Notes: generated by a model from the letters alone, not told the origin. Shown: positions 12,853 to 20,657, counted from the stretch's first letter. The stretch: 23,838 nucleotides of DNA from an uncultured Bacilli bacterium (GCA_910587745.1 CAJUNE010000020.1:1-23838), one strand, 5' to 3'. Program-made: numbers and translations.

Positions 12853-13506
12853 ATGAAAAATGTCATTTTTATCGCTCCTCCAGCAGCTGGTAAAGGAACT
12901 ATAAGTGATTATTTAATTAAGAATTATCATTATAAACACCTAAGTACTGGTGATATACTTCGTGAAGAAATTCAAAGTGGTAGTAAATTTGGTAAAGAAA
13001 TAGAAAATATTATGGCATCTGGAAATTTGATAAGTGATGATGTAATGATTAATTTAATTAAACAGAAATTAACTGAATTATCTAAACAATCATTTATTCT
13101 GGATGGTTTTCCTAGAACTTTAATTCAAGCTGAAAGCTTAGATGAAATGTTAATAAGTATGGGAGTTACTAACAATGTTGTTATATCATTAGATATTGAT
13201 AGGGAACTTGCTTTAAAAAGAGTTTTAGGAAGAATTAATTGCCCTAAATGTGGAAGAAGCTATAATGTTTATTTTGAGAATATGAAACCAAGTAAAGAAA
13301 ATATTTGTGATGATTGTAATTCTGATCTTATCAAGAGATCAGACGATAACGAAGAATCATTTAGAAAAAGGTTTGATGATTATTTGAGTAATGTTAGCTT
13401 AATAAAAAGCTATTATGAAGAAAAGCATTTGTTAAAAAATATTATTGTTGATAATGATTTGGAAAGAGTGCTTAAAGAAATAATTAAAGAGGCGAAAAAT
13501 GATTAG
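12853..13506 (+). CDS. adk: Adenylate kinase
   Basis: Converts AMP and ATP to two ADP in the cytoplasm. The start at 12853 gives MKNVIFIAPPAAGKGT and 217 aa; an in-frame ATG at 12823 lies inside secY. Visible parts: the P-loop at residues 8-16 (APPAAGKGT), the AMP-binding STGDILR, DGFPRT at 84-89, a long LID with a four-Cys zinc site (Cys130, 133, 152, 155) and the RSDDNEESFRKR segment. The P-loop deviates from the common GLPGAGKGT: both non-lysine-proximal glycines are alanine or proline. The rest of the enzyme looks intact, so it is probably active. The gene overlaps map by 8 bases. Confidence 0.96.
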   Translation: MKNVIFIAPPAAGKGTISDYLIKNYHYKHLSTGDILREEIQSGSKFGKEIENIMASGNLISDDVMINLIKQKLTELSKQSFILDGFPRTLIQAESLDEMLISMGVTNNVVISLDIDRELALKRVLGRINCPKCGRSYNVYFENMKPSKENICDDCNSDLIKRSDDNEESFRKRFDDYLSNVSLIKSYYEEKHLLKNIIVDNDLERVLKEIIKEAKND

Positions 13507-14266
13507 TATTAAAAGTGAAAGAGAAATAAATTTGATGCGAAAAGCTGGGTACTTAAATTTTCTTACACATGAGGAAATTAAAAGACATATTAAACCTGGT
13601 GTTACTACTAAAGAATTAGATAGAATAGCTTATAAATTTATTTCTTCACATAATGCTATACCATCTTGTCTTAACTATGAAGGTTATCCTGCTAGTATAT
13701 GTGTTTCAATTAATGATGAAGTTGTACATGGTATTCCAAGTTCACGTAAAATTCAAAATGGAGATATAGTTTCAATTGATTTTACAGTTAGACTTGATGG
13801 ATATGAATCAGATAGTGCAAGAACATATATTGTAGGAGATGTTCCTAAAGAAGTAGAAGATTTAGTTACAAATACAGAAAAAGCTTTATATGAAGGAATA
13901 AAGCAAGTTAAACCTGGTGCAAGAATTGGTGATATATCAAATGCGATTGAAACTTATGCACATACACATGGTTTAAGTGTAGTTGAAGAACTAGTCGGAC
14001 ACGGAATTGGTACTAATATGCATGAAGATCCTGATGTTCCTAATTATGGAGCTAAAGGGACAGGACCTACTTTAAAAGAAGGTATGGTAATTGCTATTGA
14101 ACCAATGCTTAATTTAGGAAGAAAAAATGTCTGTATGCTCGATGATGATTGGACTATTGTTACAGAAGATGAGAGCCCAAGTGCACATTTTGAACATACA
14201 GTGGCAGTTACAAAGACAGGAGTAAAAATATTAACAGGAGATATTAGCGATGGCGAAAAAATTTAA
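13499..14266 (+). CDS. map: Methionine aminopeptidase, type I
   Basis: Removes the initiator methionine from new proteins whose second residue is small. The 255-residue enzyme has the full set of dimetal ligands: Asp94, Asp105, His168, Glu201 and Glu232, together with His77 (EVVHGIP) and the HGIGTNMHEDPDVPNYG segment. There is no N-terminal SH3-like extension, as expected for the bacterial type Ia form. It overlaps adk by 8 bases and infA by 17, so translation of the three is probably coupled. Confidence 0.97.
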   Translation: MISIKSEREINLMRKAGYLNFLTHEEIKRHIKPGVTTKELDRIAYKFISSHNAIPSCLNYEGYPASICVSINDEVVHGIPSSRKIQNGDIVSIDFTVRLDGYESDSARTYIVGDVPKEVEDLVTNTEKALYEGIKQVKPGARIGDISNAIETYAHTHGLSVVEELVGHGIGTNMHEDPDVPNYGAKGTGPTLKEGMVIAIEPMLNLGRKNVCMLDDDWTIVTEDESPSAHFEHTVAVTKTGVKILTGDISDGEKI

Positions 14267-14504
14267 TAATAAAAAATTAGAACAAAATTCGAAAGAAGAG
14301 AAAATTGAAGTAGAAGGAAAAGTAATAGAAGTACTTAAGGGTAGCGATTACTTAGTAGAACTACCAAATGGATTTACTGTAAAAGCCTACGTTTCTGGTA
14401 AAATGCGAGTAAATATGATTCGTATTCTACCAGGTGATACGGTAACAATAGAGCTTTCGCCTTATGATTTAACACGTGGGCGTATAACATGGAATAAAAG
14501 ATAA
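14250..14504 (+). CDS. infA: Translation initiation factor IF-1
   Basis: IF-1 blocks the ribosomal A site during initiation. The OB-fold core is well preserved from IEVEGKVIEVL to the diagnostic ending ILPGDTVTIELSPYDLTRGRI. At 84 aa it has about 12 extra Lys- and Asn-rich residues at the N-terminus. The start at 14250 lies inside map and is preceded by AGGAGATATT; an alternative downstream ATG that would give a standard 72-residue protein is not present, so the extension looks real. Confidence 0.95.
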   Translation: MAKKFNNKKLEQNSKEEKIEVEGKVIEVLKGSDYLVELPNGFTVKAYVSGKMRVNMIRILPGDTVTIELSPYDLTRGRITWNKR

Positions 14505-14517
14505 TGGAGGTATTATA

Positions 14518-14631
14518 ATGAAAGTTAGACCATCAGTAAAAAAGATTTGTAAAAAGTGTAAAATAATTAGAAGAAAAGGTAAAGTTATGGTTATTTGTGA
14601 AAATCCTAAACACAAACAAACCCAAGGCTAA
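14518..14631 (+). CDS. rpmJ: 50S ribosomal protein L36
   Basis: This 37-residue protein is encoded between infA and rpsM. It starts MKVRPSVKKICKKC and contains a zinc-binding set Cys11, Cys14, Cys27 and His32, so it is the zinc-containing form of L36. It stabilises 23S rRNA near the A site. ATGGAGG lies 8 bases before the ATG. The last residues (HKQTQG) match the family ending HKQRQG. Confidence 0.97.
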   Translation: MKVRPSVKKICKKCKIIRRKGKVMVICENPKHKQTQG

Positions 14632-14646
14632 TAAAAGGAGGTAATT

Positions 14647-15021
14647 ATGGCACGTATTAAAAATATTGAATTACCAGGAGAAAAACATGTATTTGTAGGA
14701 CTTACTGCAATTTATGGTATTGGTAATAATTTAGGAAGAACAATTTGTGAAAATGCAGGAGTTAATCCTGAAACTAAAGTTAAAGATTTAACAGATGATG
14801 AAATTACTCGCTTACGTAAAGAAGTAGATAACCATGTTGTTGAAGGTGATTTACGTCGTAACGTTCAAATGAGTATTAAAAATAAAATGGAGATTGGTTG
14901 CTATCAAGGTGTTAGACATAAAAAAGGACTTCCAGTTAGAGGTCAAAGAACTAGCCGTAATGCCCATACTCGTAAGGGTAGAGGTAAAGTAGTAGCTAAC
15001 AAGAAAAAAGTAGGAAAGTAG
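14647..15021 (+). CDS. rpsM: 30S ribosomal protein S13
   Basis: S13 forms the inter-subunit bridges with L5 and contacts the P-site tRNA. The 124-residue protein starts MARIKNIELPGEKHV and has the helix-turn-helix-like TAIYGIGNNLGRTICENAG, then GCYQGVRHKKGLPVRGQRT with the basic tail RKGRGKVVANKKK. It opens the alpha-operon part (rpsM-rpsK-rpoA-rplQ). AGGAGGT lies upstream. Confidence 0.98.
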   Translation: MARIKNIELPGEKHVFVGLTAIYGIGNNLGRTICENAGVNPETKVKDLTDDEITRLRKEVDNHVVEGDLRRNVQMSIKNKMEIGCYQGVRHKKGLPVRGQRTSRNAHTRKGRGKVVANKKKVGK

Positions 15022-15031
15022 GAGGTTAATT

Positions 15032-15415
15032 ATGGCATATAATAGAAGAAAAAGAAAAGTTAAGAAGAATATTCCTGAAGCTGTTGCACATATCCATTCT
15101 ACTTATAACAATACAATTGTTACTATTACAGAAAAAGATGGTAGTGTAATCGCTTGGGCATCAAGTGGTACTATTGGTTATAAAGGAAGTAAAAAGAAAA
15201 CTCCTTTTGCTGCTGGTATTGCTGCCGATGCTGCTGCTAAAGCTGCTATGGAACAAGGAGTTAAAAAAGTTGACGTTGTAGTAAAAGGTTTAGGAAGCGG
15301 TAGAGAAACTGCTATACGTTCTTTACAAGCAGCTGGACTTGAAATCTTATCTATAACTGATGAAACACCAGTTCCACATAATGGTTGTCGTCCACCAAAA
15401 CGTCCAAGAAATTAA
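15032..15415 (+). CDS. rpsK: 30S ribosomal protein S11
   Basis: S11 sits on the platform of the small subunit and helps select cognate tRNA. The protein (127 aa) has AHIHSTYNNTIVTITEKDG, the SSGTIGYKGSKKKTPFAAG segment and the ending DETPVPHNGCRPPKRPR. It is 10 bases from rpsM. In Bacillus S4 lies elsewhere; likewise rpsD is not found here between rpsK and rpoA. Confidence 0.98.
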   Translation: MAYNRRKRKVKKNIPEAVAHIHSTYNNTIVTITEKDGSVIAWASSGTIGYKGSKKKTPFAAGIAADAAAKAAMEQGVKKVDVVVKGLGSGRETAIRSLQAAGLEILSITDETPVPHNGCRPPKRPRN

Positions 15416-15440
15416 TATATAAAGAAAGGGTCAAAAAAAT

Positions 15441-16385
15441 ATGATTAGTTTTGAAAAACCAGAATACCGTATTGCTGAATATCAAGAAAGCAATAACTTT
15501 GGTAAATTTGAATTAGAACCCCTTGAAAGAGGTTTTGGAACAACTATTGGAAACGCAATTAGAAGAGTTATGTTATCAAGCTTACCAGGAAGTGCTATAA
15601 CTTCTGTTAAAATTGAAGGAGTTATGCATGAATTCCAAAAAATTGATGGTGTAGTTGAAGATGTAACTAGTATTGTACTTGCACTTAAAAGTGTTGTAGT
15701 TAAAAATCATACTGAAGAAGTTAAAACTTTACATTTATTTAAAGATACAGAAGGTCCTGTTACTGCAGGAGATTTTGAAAAAAATTCAGATGTAGATATT
15801 GTTAACCCAGACTTAGTTATTTGTAACTTAGTTGAGGGCGGTAAAATCGATATGGAAGTTACTATTTTTAATGGTAAAGGATATGTTGATGCTAAAGAAA
15901 ATAAGAAGTTATTTGCAGAAAATAAAGTTGGAGTTATTGCAATAGATTCTAATTATTCTCCTATTGAACTTGTTAAATATGAAGTTGAATCTACTCGTGT
16001 AGGTCAAAATGAAAACTTTGATAAGTTAGTAATGGAAATTAGTACTAATGGTAGTATGTCTCCAGAAGAAGCTATGGCTTTATCTGCTAGAATCTTAATT
16101 GAACATTTTAATATCGTTGCTGATTTAAATTCAATTAGTGATGTTACAGGTTTAATGCAAGAAAAGAAGGTAGATACTATAACTAAAACTTTAGAAACAC
16201 CTATTGAAGAAATTGAATTCTCTGTTAGAGCTTATAATTGTCTTAAAAGAGCTGGTATTCATACTGTTCAAGACCTTATCTCTAAAAGAGAAGTTGAAGT
16301 TACTAAGATACGTAATTTAGGTAAGAAATCACTTAAAGAAGTACTTGATAAAGTAGCTGAAATGGGACTTAAATTTAGAGACTAA
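15441..16385 (+). CDS. rpoA: DNA-directed RNA polymerase alpha subunit
   Basis: Alpha dimerises to nucleate RNA polymerase and its C-terminal domain binds UP elements and activators. The protein (314 aa, standard) has the N-terminal dimerisation domain with EPLERGFGTTIGNAIRRVML, and a linker near residue 230-245. The C-terminal domain has EFSVRAYNCLKRAGIHTVQD and LGKKSLKEVLDKVAEMGL. An AAGAAAGGG site precedes the ATG. It lies in its normal place before rplQ. Confidence 0.98.
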   Translation: MISFEKPEYRIAEYQESNNFGKFELEPLERGFGTTIGNAIRRVMLSSLPGSAITSVKIEGVMHEFQKIDGVVEDVTSIVLALKSVVVKNHTEEVKTLHLFKDTEGPVTAGDFEKNSDVDIVNPDLVICNLVEGGKIDMEVTIFNGKGYVDAKENKKLFAENKVGVIAIDSNYSPIELVKYEVESTRVGQNENFDKLVMEISTNGSMSPEEAMALSARILIEHFNIVADLNSISDVTGLMQEKKVDTITKTLETPIEEIEFSVRAYNCLKRAGIHTVQDLISKREVEVTKIRNLGKKSLKEVLDKVAEMGLKFRD

Positions 16386-16399
16386 GGAGGTAAAAAGAT

Positions 16400-16741
16400 A
16401 TGTTATATAGAAAATTAGGTAGAGAATCAAGACAAAGAAGAAGTATTTTAGCTAATATAACTCGTGATGTTATTATGAATGAATCTGTTGTAACAACAGA
16501 AGCTAGAGCTAAAGAAGTTAGAAAATTTGTTGATAAAATGATAACTTATGGTAAGAAAGGTACTTTAGTAAATCGTAGAAAAGCTTTAGCATTTTTATAC
16601 AATGATAAAGATGTTGTTAATAAAGTATTTAATGAACTTGCTAAACGTTATGAAACACGTAATGGTGGTTATACTCGTATAATTAAACTTAAAGAACGTG
16701 TTGGCGATGACGCTTTACAAGTTAAGTTAGAATTAGTTTAA
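16400..16741 (+). CDS. rplQ: 50S ribosomal protein L17
   Basis: L17 lies near the tunnel exit. The protein (113 aa) has RKLGRESRQRRSILANITRD at the N-terminus, TTEARAKEVRKFVDKMITYG, and the late GGYTRIIKLKERVGDDA. It is the last gene of the operon and is followed after 16 bases by a strong terminator. AAGGAGG precedes the start. Confidence 0.98.
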   Translation: MLYRKLGRESRQRRSILANITRDVIMNESVVTTEARAKEVRKFVDKMITYGKKGTLVNRRKALAFLYNDKDVVNKVFNELAKRYETRNGGYTRIIKLKERVGDDALQVKLELV

Positions 16742-16757
16742 TTTAAAAAATATTATT

Positions 16758-16790
16758 AACCCTATTTCTTAGTAAAGAAATGGGTTTTTA
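16758..16790 (+). terminator. Terminator of the ribosomal operon
   Basis: AACCC-(T)-ATTTCTT, loop AGTA, AAGAAAT-GGGTT: a 12-bp stem with one bulged T, followed by a T run. It lies just after rplQ and ends the long operon. Confidence 0.92.
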
Positions 16791-16818
16791 TAATAAGTGT
16801 AAAGATAAATGATAAAGA

Positions 16819-16847
16819 TTGCTAAAATCCTTATTTATTGTTAAAAT
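16819..16847 (+). promoter_or_regulatory. Promoter of the 85-aa gene
   Basis: TTGCTA (16819-16824), 17-base spacer, TAAAAT (16842-16847) with TGT directly upstream. It lies between the operon terminator and the small gene at 16880, so that gene has its own transcript. Confidence 0.6.
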
Positions 16848-16879
16848 TATTTTAGAAATTTGGAAGGAGAAATTAATAT

Positions 16880-17137
16880 ATGAATTTAGCAGGATTAAGT
16901 GAACTTGACCTTTTGAGTGTTATTGCTGGTAAAGTTAATGCAATGCAAGCTGATATTGGAGCATTATTGCAAGCGCAACAAGTAAATAATTTTTTAAGTT
17001 TAGCAAATAATATGCAAGTTCCAGAAGATATAAGAACTCAAGCGCTAAATAGAGCATTGGAAATAATGGGATTGGCTAAGAGTAAGGCAGCAGAACAATT
17101 TAATAATGATGCTTTACCAACTAATTTAATACGTTAA
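16880..17137 (+). CDS. Small helical protein, not recognised
   Basis: I do not recognise this 85-residue protein. It is real on good grounds: AAGGAG lies 12 bases upstream, a promoter fits at 16819, a strong terminator follows, and its composition is unlike a random frame (rich in Ala, Leu, Gln and Asn, with few lysines). The sequence suggests soluble amphipathic helices: LSELDLLSVIAGKVNAMQAD, then LLQAQQVNNFLSLANN, then QALNRALEIMGLAKSK. There is no signal peptide, membrane segment, cysteine or metal motif. It stands alone between two terminators and is thus a monocistronic unit. Confidence 0.75.
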   Translation: MNLAGLSELDLLSVIAGKVNAMQADIGALLQAQQVNNFLSLANNMQVPEDIRTQALNRALEIMGLAKSKAAEQFNNDALPTNLIR

Positions 17138-17159
17138 TTATAATGTAATTTATAATTGG

Positions 17160-17186
17160 AAAAACTTGCTTTGTTGGCAAGTTTTT
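17160..17186. terminator. Bidirectional terminator between convergent genes
   Basis: AAAAACTTGC, loop TTTGTTG, GCAAGTTTTT: a perfect 10-bp stem with T runs on both strands. It separates the plus-strand 85-aa gene from the minus-strand carboxypeptidase, whose stop is 4 bases away, and likely serves both. Confidence 0.9.
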
Positions 17187-17189
17187 GTT

Positions 17190-18308
17190 TTATCTTTTTT
17201 CTATATATAAATCATAATATTCATCATAAGTTAATCCTGAGTCATGCACTTTAGTTGCTAGTTCTACTCCTAGATATCTTATGTGCCATGGTTCTTCTAT
17301 AAACTGGGTTATATGTTGTTTTCCTTTAGGATATCTTATTATAAAACCAAATTTATAAGAATTATCTAACATCCATTTATAATCTTCTGTAGTTAAATTA
17401 CTAGGTAGATTACTACTTCTAACATCTACTGCTAATCCTAATTGATGTTCAGAAAAACCAGGTCTTGCAGAATATGTATCAGCTTCTTTTTCGCCATCTC
17501 TATTTTTATAGTTTGTATATAAGCCATTTTGAGTGTCATAAGAGCGATAAGCACTAAATGGATAGAATATTACATTATTTTTAATTCCATCTTCAGTGAG
17601 CTTTTTAAAAGCACTAGCAGCCTCTTCTCTAAGTTTATAATTAGTATTTTCTAAATTTACTAAATCACTTGGTTCAAAGTCCTCTGGTAGTTTATGATAT
17701 TTATTAACTATTATTGTTAAATCATTTTCAGCCTCACTTTTTGTATAGCTTTCATATTTAGAATATCCTTCTAAATCTAAGCCAATATTAACATAAGTAA
17801 CAACTGTTTTCATGTCATATTTACTGTTTTCTTTAGAATAATTTAAATATCTTTCTAGGTTTTTTATATCAAAGTTTGTAATATCTTTGAATTTTAATAT
17901 ATCAATATGTTTCATATTTAATAATATGCTTATATCTTCTTTTAAATTATTATTTATATAATTTATTTCAGTGGGGGTATAATCTTTATTTAAAAGATTG
18001 TTTATATTTTTAGGAAAGCTATTATCATTTATATATTCTATTTTATAATAATCTTCTAAATACTTTTCTTTAAACTCATTTTGTTCTAACATTATCTCAA
18101 TAGTTTTAGAATATTCTTTTTCATTTATTTTGTTATATAAATTTTTTTCTTTCATTATTTCTATTACATTAGACTTGTATTTGCTTAACTCTTTTGATTC
18201 TTTATCTTTGGGAGTAAAAATAAATATTAAAGTAATTGTGATTAAAGCAATAATAAAGATACCTAAAATACCAAAAACTATTTTTCCTTTATTAGTTAAT
18301 CTATTCAT
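17190..18308 (-). CDS. Membrane-anchored D-Ala-D-Ala carboxypeptidase, VanY/LdcB family
   Basis: A predicted peptidoglycan carboxypeptidase (M15B family) that trims the stem peptide of the cell wall on the outer face of the membrane. Residues 1-8 are basic, 10-32 form one transmembrane anchor, about 33-210 are a Lys/Asn/Glu-rich spacer, and 215-350 are the catalytic domain. Zinc ligands are visible as His288 (SEHQLG), Asp295 (GLAVD) and His342 (EPWHIRYLG), with Glu339 as the catalytic base; the YRSYDTQNGLY segment is also typical. The spacer is longer than in many homologues and I do not recognise it. AAGGGATGATT precedes the ATG. Whether it acts on D,D or L,D bonds cannot be told. Confidence 0.9.
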   Translation of the reverse strand: MNRLTNKGKIVFGILGIFIIALITITLIFIFTPKDKESKELSKYKSNVIEIMKEKNLYNKINEKEYSKTIEIMLEQNEFKEKYLEDYYKIEYINDNSFPKNINNLLNKDYTPTEINYINNNLKEDISILLNMKHIDILKFKDITNFDIKNLERYLNYSKENSKYDMKTVVTYVNIGLDLEGYSKYESYTKSEAENDLTIIVNKYHKLPEDFEPSDLVNLENTNYKLREEAASAFKKLTEDGIKNNVIFYPFSAYRSYDTQNGLYTNYKNRDGEKEADTYSARPGFSEHQLGLAVDVRSSNLPSNLTTEDYKWMLDNSYKFGFIIRYPKGKQHITQFIEEPWHIRYLGVELATKVHDSGLTYDEYYDLYIEKR

Positions 18309-18323
18309 ATAATCATCCCTTAT

Positions 18324-18338
18324 ATTATAATTATATCA
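18324..18338 (-). promoter_or_regulatory. Minus-strand -10 region of the carboxypeptidase gene
   Basis: On the minus strand TGA TATAAT (18338-18330) is an extended -10; a second overlapping TATAAT follows at 18329-18324. No good -35 is seen. It lies 16-30 bases before the ATG, so the leader is short. Confidence 0.4.
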
Positions 18339-18393
18339 AATATTTATGTTTTTTAATTTAAAAAATTAATAATATTGTGTTAAATATAGTAAA

Positions 18394-18425
18394 TTGCATT
18401 TTTTTTATAAAATATGTGATATAAT
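18394..18425 (+). promoter_or_regulatory. Promoter of the Abi-family gene
   Basis: TATAAT (18420-18425) with TGA directly upstream is an extended -10. TTGCAT (18394-18399) is 20 bases away, long for a -35. It is followed by a GGGGG-containing ribosome binding site (TTAGGGGGAAT) and the ATG at 18453. Confidence 0.55.
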
Positions 18426-18452
18426 GTTTTTATAAGTTAGGGGGAATTTTAA

Positions 18453-19430
18453 ATGACTAGCAAAATAGAATTGAGACCTATGATGAAAGTTTCAGAAATG
18501 GTGTCATATTTAAAAACAAAAAATATAAAGTTTGAAAAATGTAGTGAAGCTCAAGCTGAAGAATATTTAAAAGAGAATAACAATTATTTTAATGTTACAG
18601 CATATAGAAATAATTTTGCTAAATATCCTTGTGGTAAGTTTAAAGGAAAGTATATAGATTTAGATTTTGCATATTTGAAGGATATGTCTATTATAGATTA
18701 TAGAACAAGATTAGTTTTGTTTAAAATGATTATAGATATTGAACATTATTTAAAAGTTAGAATATTAAATACTATTGAGAGTATAGAAGAAGATGGTTAT
18801 AATATTGTTAATCTCTATTTAGAACGTGATTTTAATGATTCTAAATTTCCAAAACGGGTTCATAATAGTATTAGAAAAAAAGTTACAAATGAATATTATC
18901 ATAAAATATTTATTAAATATGACTTAGATGAAGATTCAAAAATAGAGAATATTCCAGTTTGGGAGTTTCTTGAAATTATAACGTTTGGTGAGTTAATAAA
19001 TTTTTTTGACTTTTTTACAACTGAATATAATTTAAGTGATAATAAGTATGTATTTATTTTAAGAGAGATAAATAAATTAAGGAATGCGGTTGCTCATAAT
19101 TCATGTGTGTTATCAGAACTTGATAAAAAAGATAATAATCATAAAATTGATATACTTATAATTAATTTCCTTAAGGATTGTAATATTGGAAAAGAAAATA
19201 GAAATAATAAATTGGCAAATTCGAGAATAAGACAAATTACTTATACTCTCTATCTTTTTAATGTAATTGTTAGTAGCTATGGTGTACGAGATAATCTTAA
19301 ACGTGATATTACAGACTTATTTTATGGAAGAATAATTTATAATGCTAATTACTATAATAATAATGGATTGTTAAAATCTATATATGATTATTTTGATAAA
19401 ATTATAGAAAAAAATTATAAGTTATTTTAG
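18453..19430 (+). CDS. Abi-family (AbiD/AbiF-like) HEPN protein
   Basis: A member of the Abi_2-type abortive-infection family, by motif. It opens with a short basic segment and KVSEMVSYLKTKNIKFEK, followed by YFNVTAYRNNFAKY and the family's YIDLDFAYLKDMSIIDYRTR. The key point is RNAVAH at residues 210-215: this is the R-x4-H motif of HEPN ribonucleases, within KLRNAVAHNSCVL. Known family members halt phage growth, some as toxins of toxin-antitoxin pairs; no antitoxin partner is next to it here. It is 325 aa, a usual length, with no membrane segment. It stands alone with its own promoter, divergent from the carboxypeptidase. Activity is inferred from the family only. Confidence 0.82.
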   Translation: MTSKIELRPMMKVSEMVSYLKTKNIKFEKCSEAQAEEYLKENNNYFNVTAYRNNFAKYPCGKFKGKYIDLDFAYLKDMSIIDYRTRLVLFKMIIDIEHYLKVRILNTIESIEEDGYNIVNLYLERDFNDSKFPKRVHNSIRKKVTNEYYHKIFIKYDLDEDSKIENIPVWEFLEIITFGELINFFDFFTTEYNLSDNKYVFILREINKLRNAVAHNSCVLSELDKKDNNHKIDILIINFLKDCNIGKENRNNKLANSRIRQITYTLYLFNVIVSSYGVRDNLKRDITDLFYGRIIYNANYYNNNGLLKSIYDYFDKIIEKNYKLF

Positions 19431-19442
19431 ACTTAAAATAAT

Positions 19443-19471
19443 TTGACATATAATATTATTTGTGATATATT
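19443..19471 (+). promoter_or_regulatory. Strong promoter upstream of trpS
   Basis: TTGACA (19443-19448, perfect), 17-base spacer, TATATT (19466-19471) with TGA upstream. This is the closest match to the sigma-A consensus in the window. Transcription would begin near 19478, about 100 bases before trpS. Confidence 0.82.
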
Positions 19472-19477
19472 AGCTAT

Positions 19478-19579
19478 GCAGGGAAAAAATGTTAAATCAT
19501 TTTTGTATGGGGTCTATTGTTTGATAGAGCCCAATTTTTATTATAAAATATTATTTTAGTAAGTCGGGAGTTGATACTT
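19478..19579 (+). promoter_or_regulatory. Short trpS leader with two hairpins
   Basis: Between the likely start site and trpS lie two stem-loops: AAAAATG/CATTTTT (19485-19491, 19498-19504) and the terminator-like one at 19510-19532. The leader is too short for a normal T-box and has no recognisable T-box sequence. It could be an attenuator, or the first 60 nt could be a small RNA. The ribosome binding site CGGGAG is at 19565-19570. Confidence 0.45.
19510..19538 (+). terminator. Terminator-like hairpin in the trpS leader
   Basis: GGGTCTAT, loop TGTTTG, ATAGA(G)CCC, followed by AATTTTTA. The stem has 8 bp with one bulged G. It lies downstream of the strong promoter and ahead of trpS, so it would act as an attenuator or end a short transcript. 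It could also end readthrough from the Abi-family gene. Confidence 0.6.
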
Positions 19580-20623
19580 ATGAATAAAAAAGTTTTTTTA
19601 ACAGGTGATAGACCAACAGGTAGACTTCATTTGGGTCATTTTGTTGGTAGTCTTAAAAATAGAGTAGAAATGCAAAATAGTGGTCTTTATGAACCTTATA
19701 TTTTTATTGCAGATATGCAAGCTTTAACAGATAATGCTAAAAATCCTAAAAAGATTCAAGATAATATAAAAGAAGTTGCAATAGATTATTTGTCTGTAGG
19801 AATAGATCCTAGTAAGTCAACTATATTTGTACAATCACAAATACCAGAACTTACAGAGCTTACTTTTTATTATATGAATTTAGTAACTGTTTCAAGATTA
19901 AAACGTAATCCCACGATTAAAACAGAGATAATCCAACGTGGTTTTGGAGAATCTGTTCCTGTAGGTTTTTTAACTTATCCGATTAGTCAAGCAGCTGATA
20001 TAACAGCTTTTAAAGCGGATTTTGTACCAGTAGGGGAAGATCAAGCTCCTTTAATTGAACAATGTAAAGAGATAGTTCATACTTTTAATGCTACTTATGG
20101 TGATGTTCTTAAAATGCCAGAAATATATTTGTCTAATAATGATGTTTGTAAACGTCTTCCAGGTACTGACGGCAAAGCTAAAATGAGTAAATCGCTTGGT
20201 AATTGTATTTATCTTGCTGATGATAGTGAGACTGTCTATAAAAAAGTTATGAGTATGTATACTGACCCTAATCATTTAAAAGTTGAAGATCCAGGAAATG
20301 TCGAAGACAATGCAGTTTTTACTTATTTAGATGCTTTTGCGACTGATGAACATTTTTCAAAATATATGAATGAATATAATAACTTGGATGAATTAAAAGA
20401 ACATTATAAACGTGGTGGTTTAGGTGATGTAAAAATAAAGAAATTCTTATATCAAATATTAGAAGAAATATTAACACCTATTAGAGCGAAAAGAGCTTAT
20501 TATGAAGAACATTTAGATGAAGTATATAAAATGCTTCAGGATGGTAGTAAAAGAGCTAGAATGGTTGCAAGTGATACTTTAAATGAAGTTAGAAATGCGA
20601 TTGGTGTAAATTATTTTGATTAA
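19580..20623 (+). CDS. trpS: Tryptophan--tRNA ligase
   Basis: Charges tRNA-Trp with tryptophan. A class I synthetase: HLGH at residues 17-20 in RPTGRLHLGHFVGS is the HIGH motif, and KMSKS at residues 201-205 is the second signature. Further family segments are FIADMQALTDNAKNP, YPISQAADITAFKADFVPVG and the ending DTLNEVRNAIGVNYF. The start at 19580 (347 aa) follows CGGGAG at a spacing of 9; a TTG at 19571 is in frame but overlaps that site. It is monocistronic: its own promoter and leader upstream and a strong terminator downstream. Confidence 0.97.
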   Translation: MNKKVFLTGDRPTGRLHLGHFVGSLKNRVEMQNSGLYEPYIFIADMQALTDNAKNPKKIQDNIKEVAIDYLSVGIDPSKSTIFVQSQIPELTELTFYYMNLVTVSRLKRNPTIKTEIIQRGFGESVPVGFLTYPISQAADITAFKADFVPVGEDQAPLIEQCKEIVHTFNATYGDVLKMPEIYLSNNDVCKRLPGTDGKAKMSKSLGNCIYLADDSETVYKKVMSMYTDPNHLKVEDPGNVEDNAVFTYLDAFATDEHFSKYMNEYNNLDELKEHYKRGGLGDVKIKKFLYQILEEILTPIRAKRAYYEEHLDEVYKMLQDGSKRARMVASDTLNEVRNAIGVNYFD

Positions 20624-20625
20624 TT

Positions 20626-20657
20626 AAAAAGAGGATATTATTATTTATCCTCTTTTT
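20626..20657. terminator. Bidirectional terminator after trpS
   Basis: AAAAAGAGGATA, 8-base loop, TATCCTCTTTTT: a perfect 12-bp stem with A/T runs on both strands. It lies 2 bases after the trpS stop and overlaps the last codons of the minus-strand gene at 20641, whose stop falls in the loop. Confidence 0.93.

Noticed and set aside
2641..16741. Mycoplasma code (TGA as tryptophan)
   Set aside because: All tryptophans at conserved positions are TGG and the DUF1653 gene ends in TGA at its natural length.
18130..18312. Plus-strand hydrophobic frame of 60 codons
   Set aside because: It is the reverse reading of the signal-anchor region of the carboxypeptidase gene.
19478..19579. T-box riboswitch ahead of trpS
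   Set aside because: The leader is about 100 nt, too short, and no T-box core sequence or specifier stem can be recognised.
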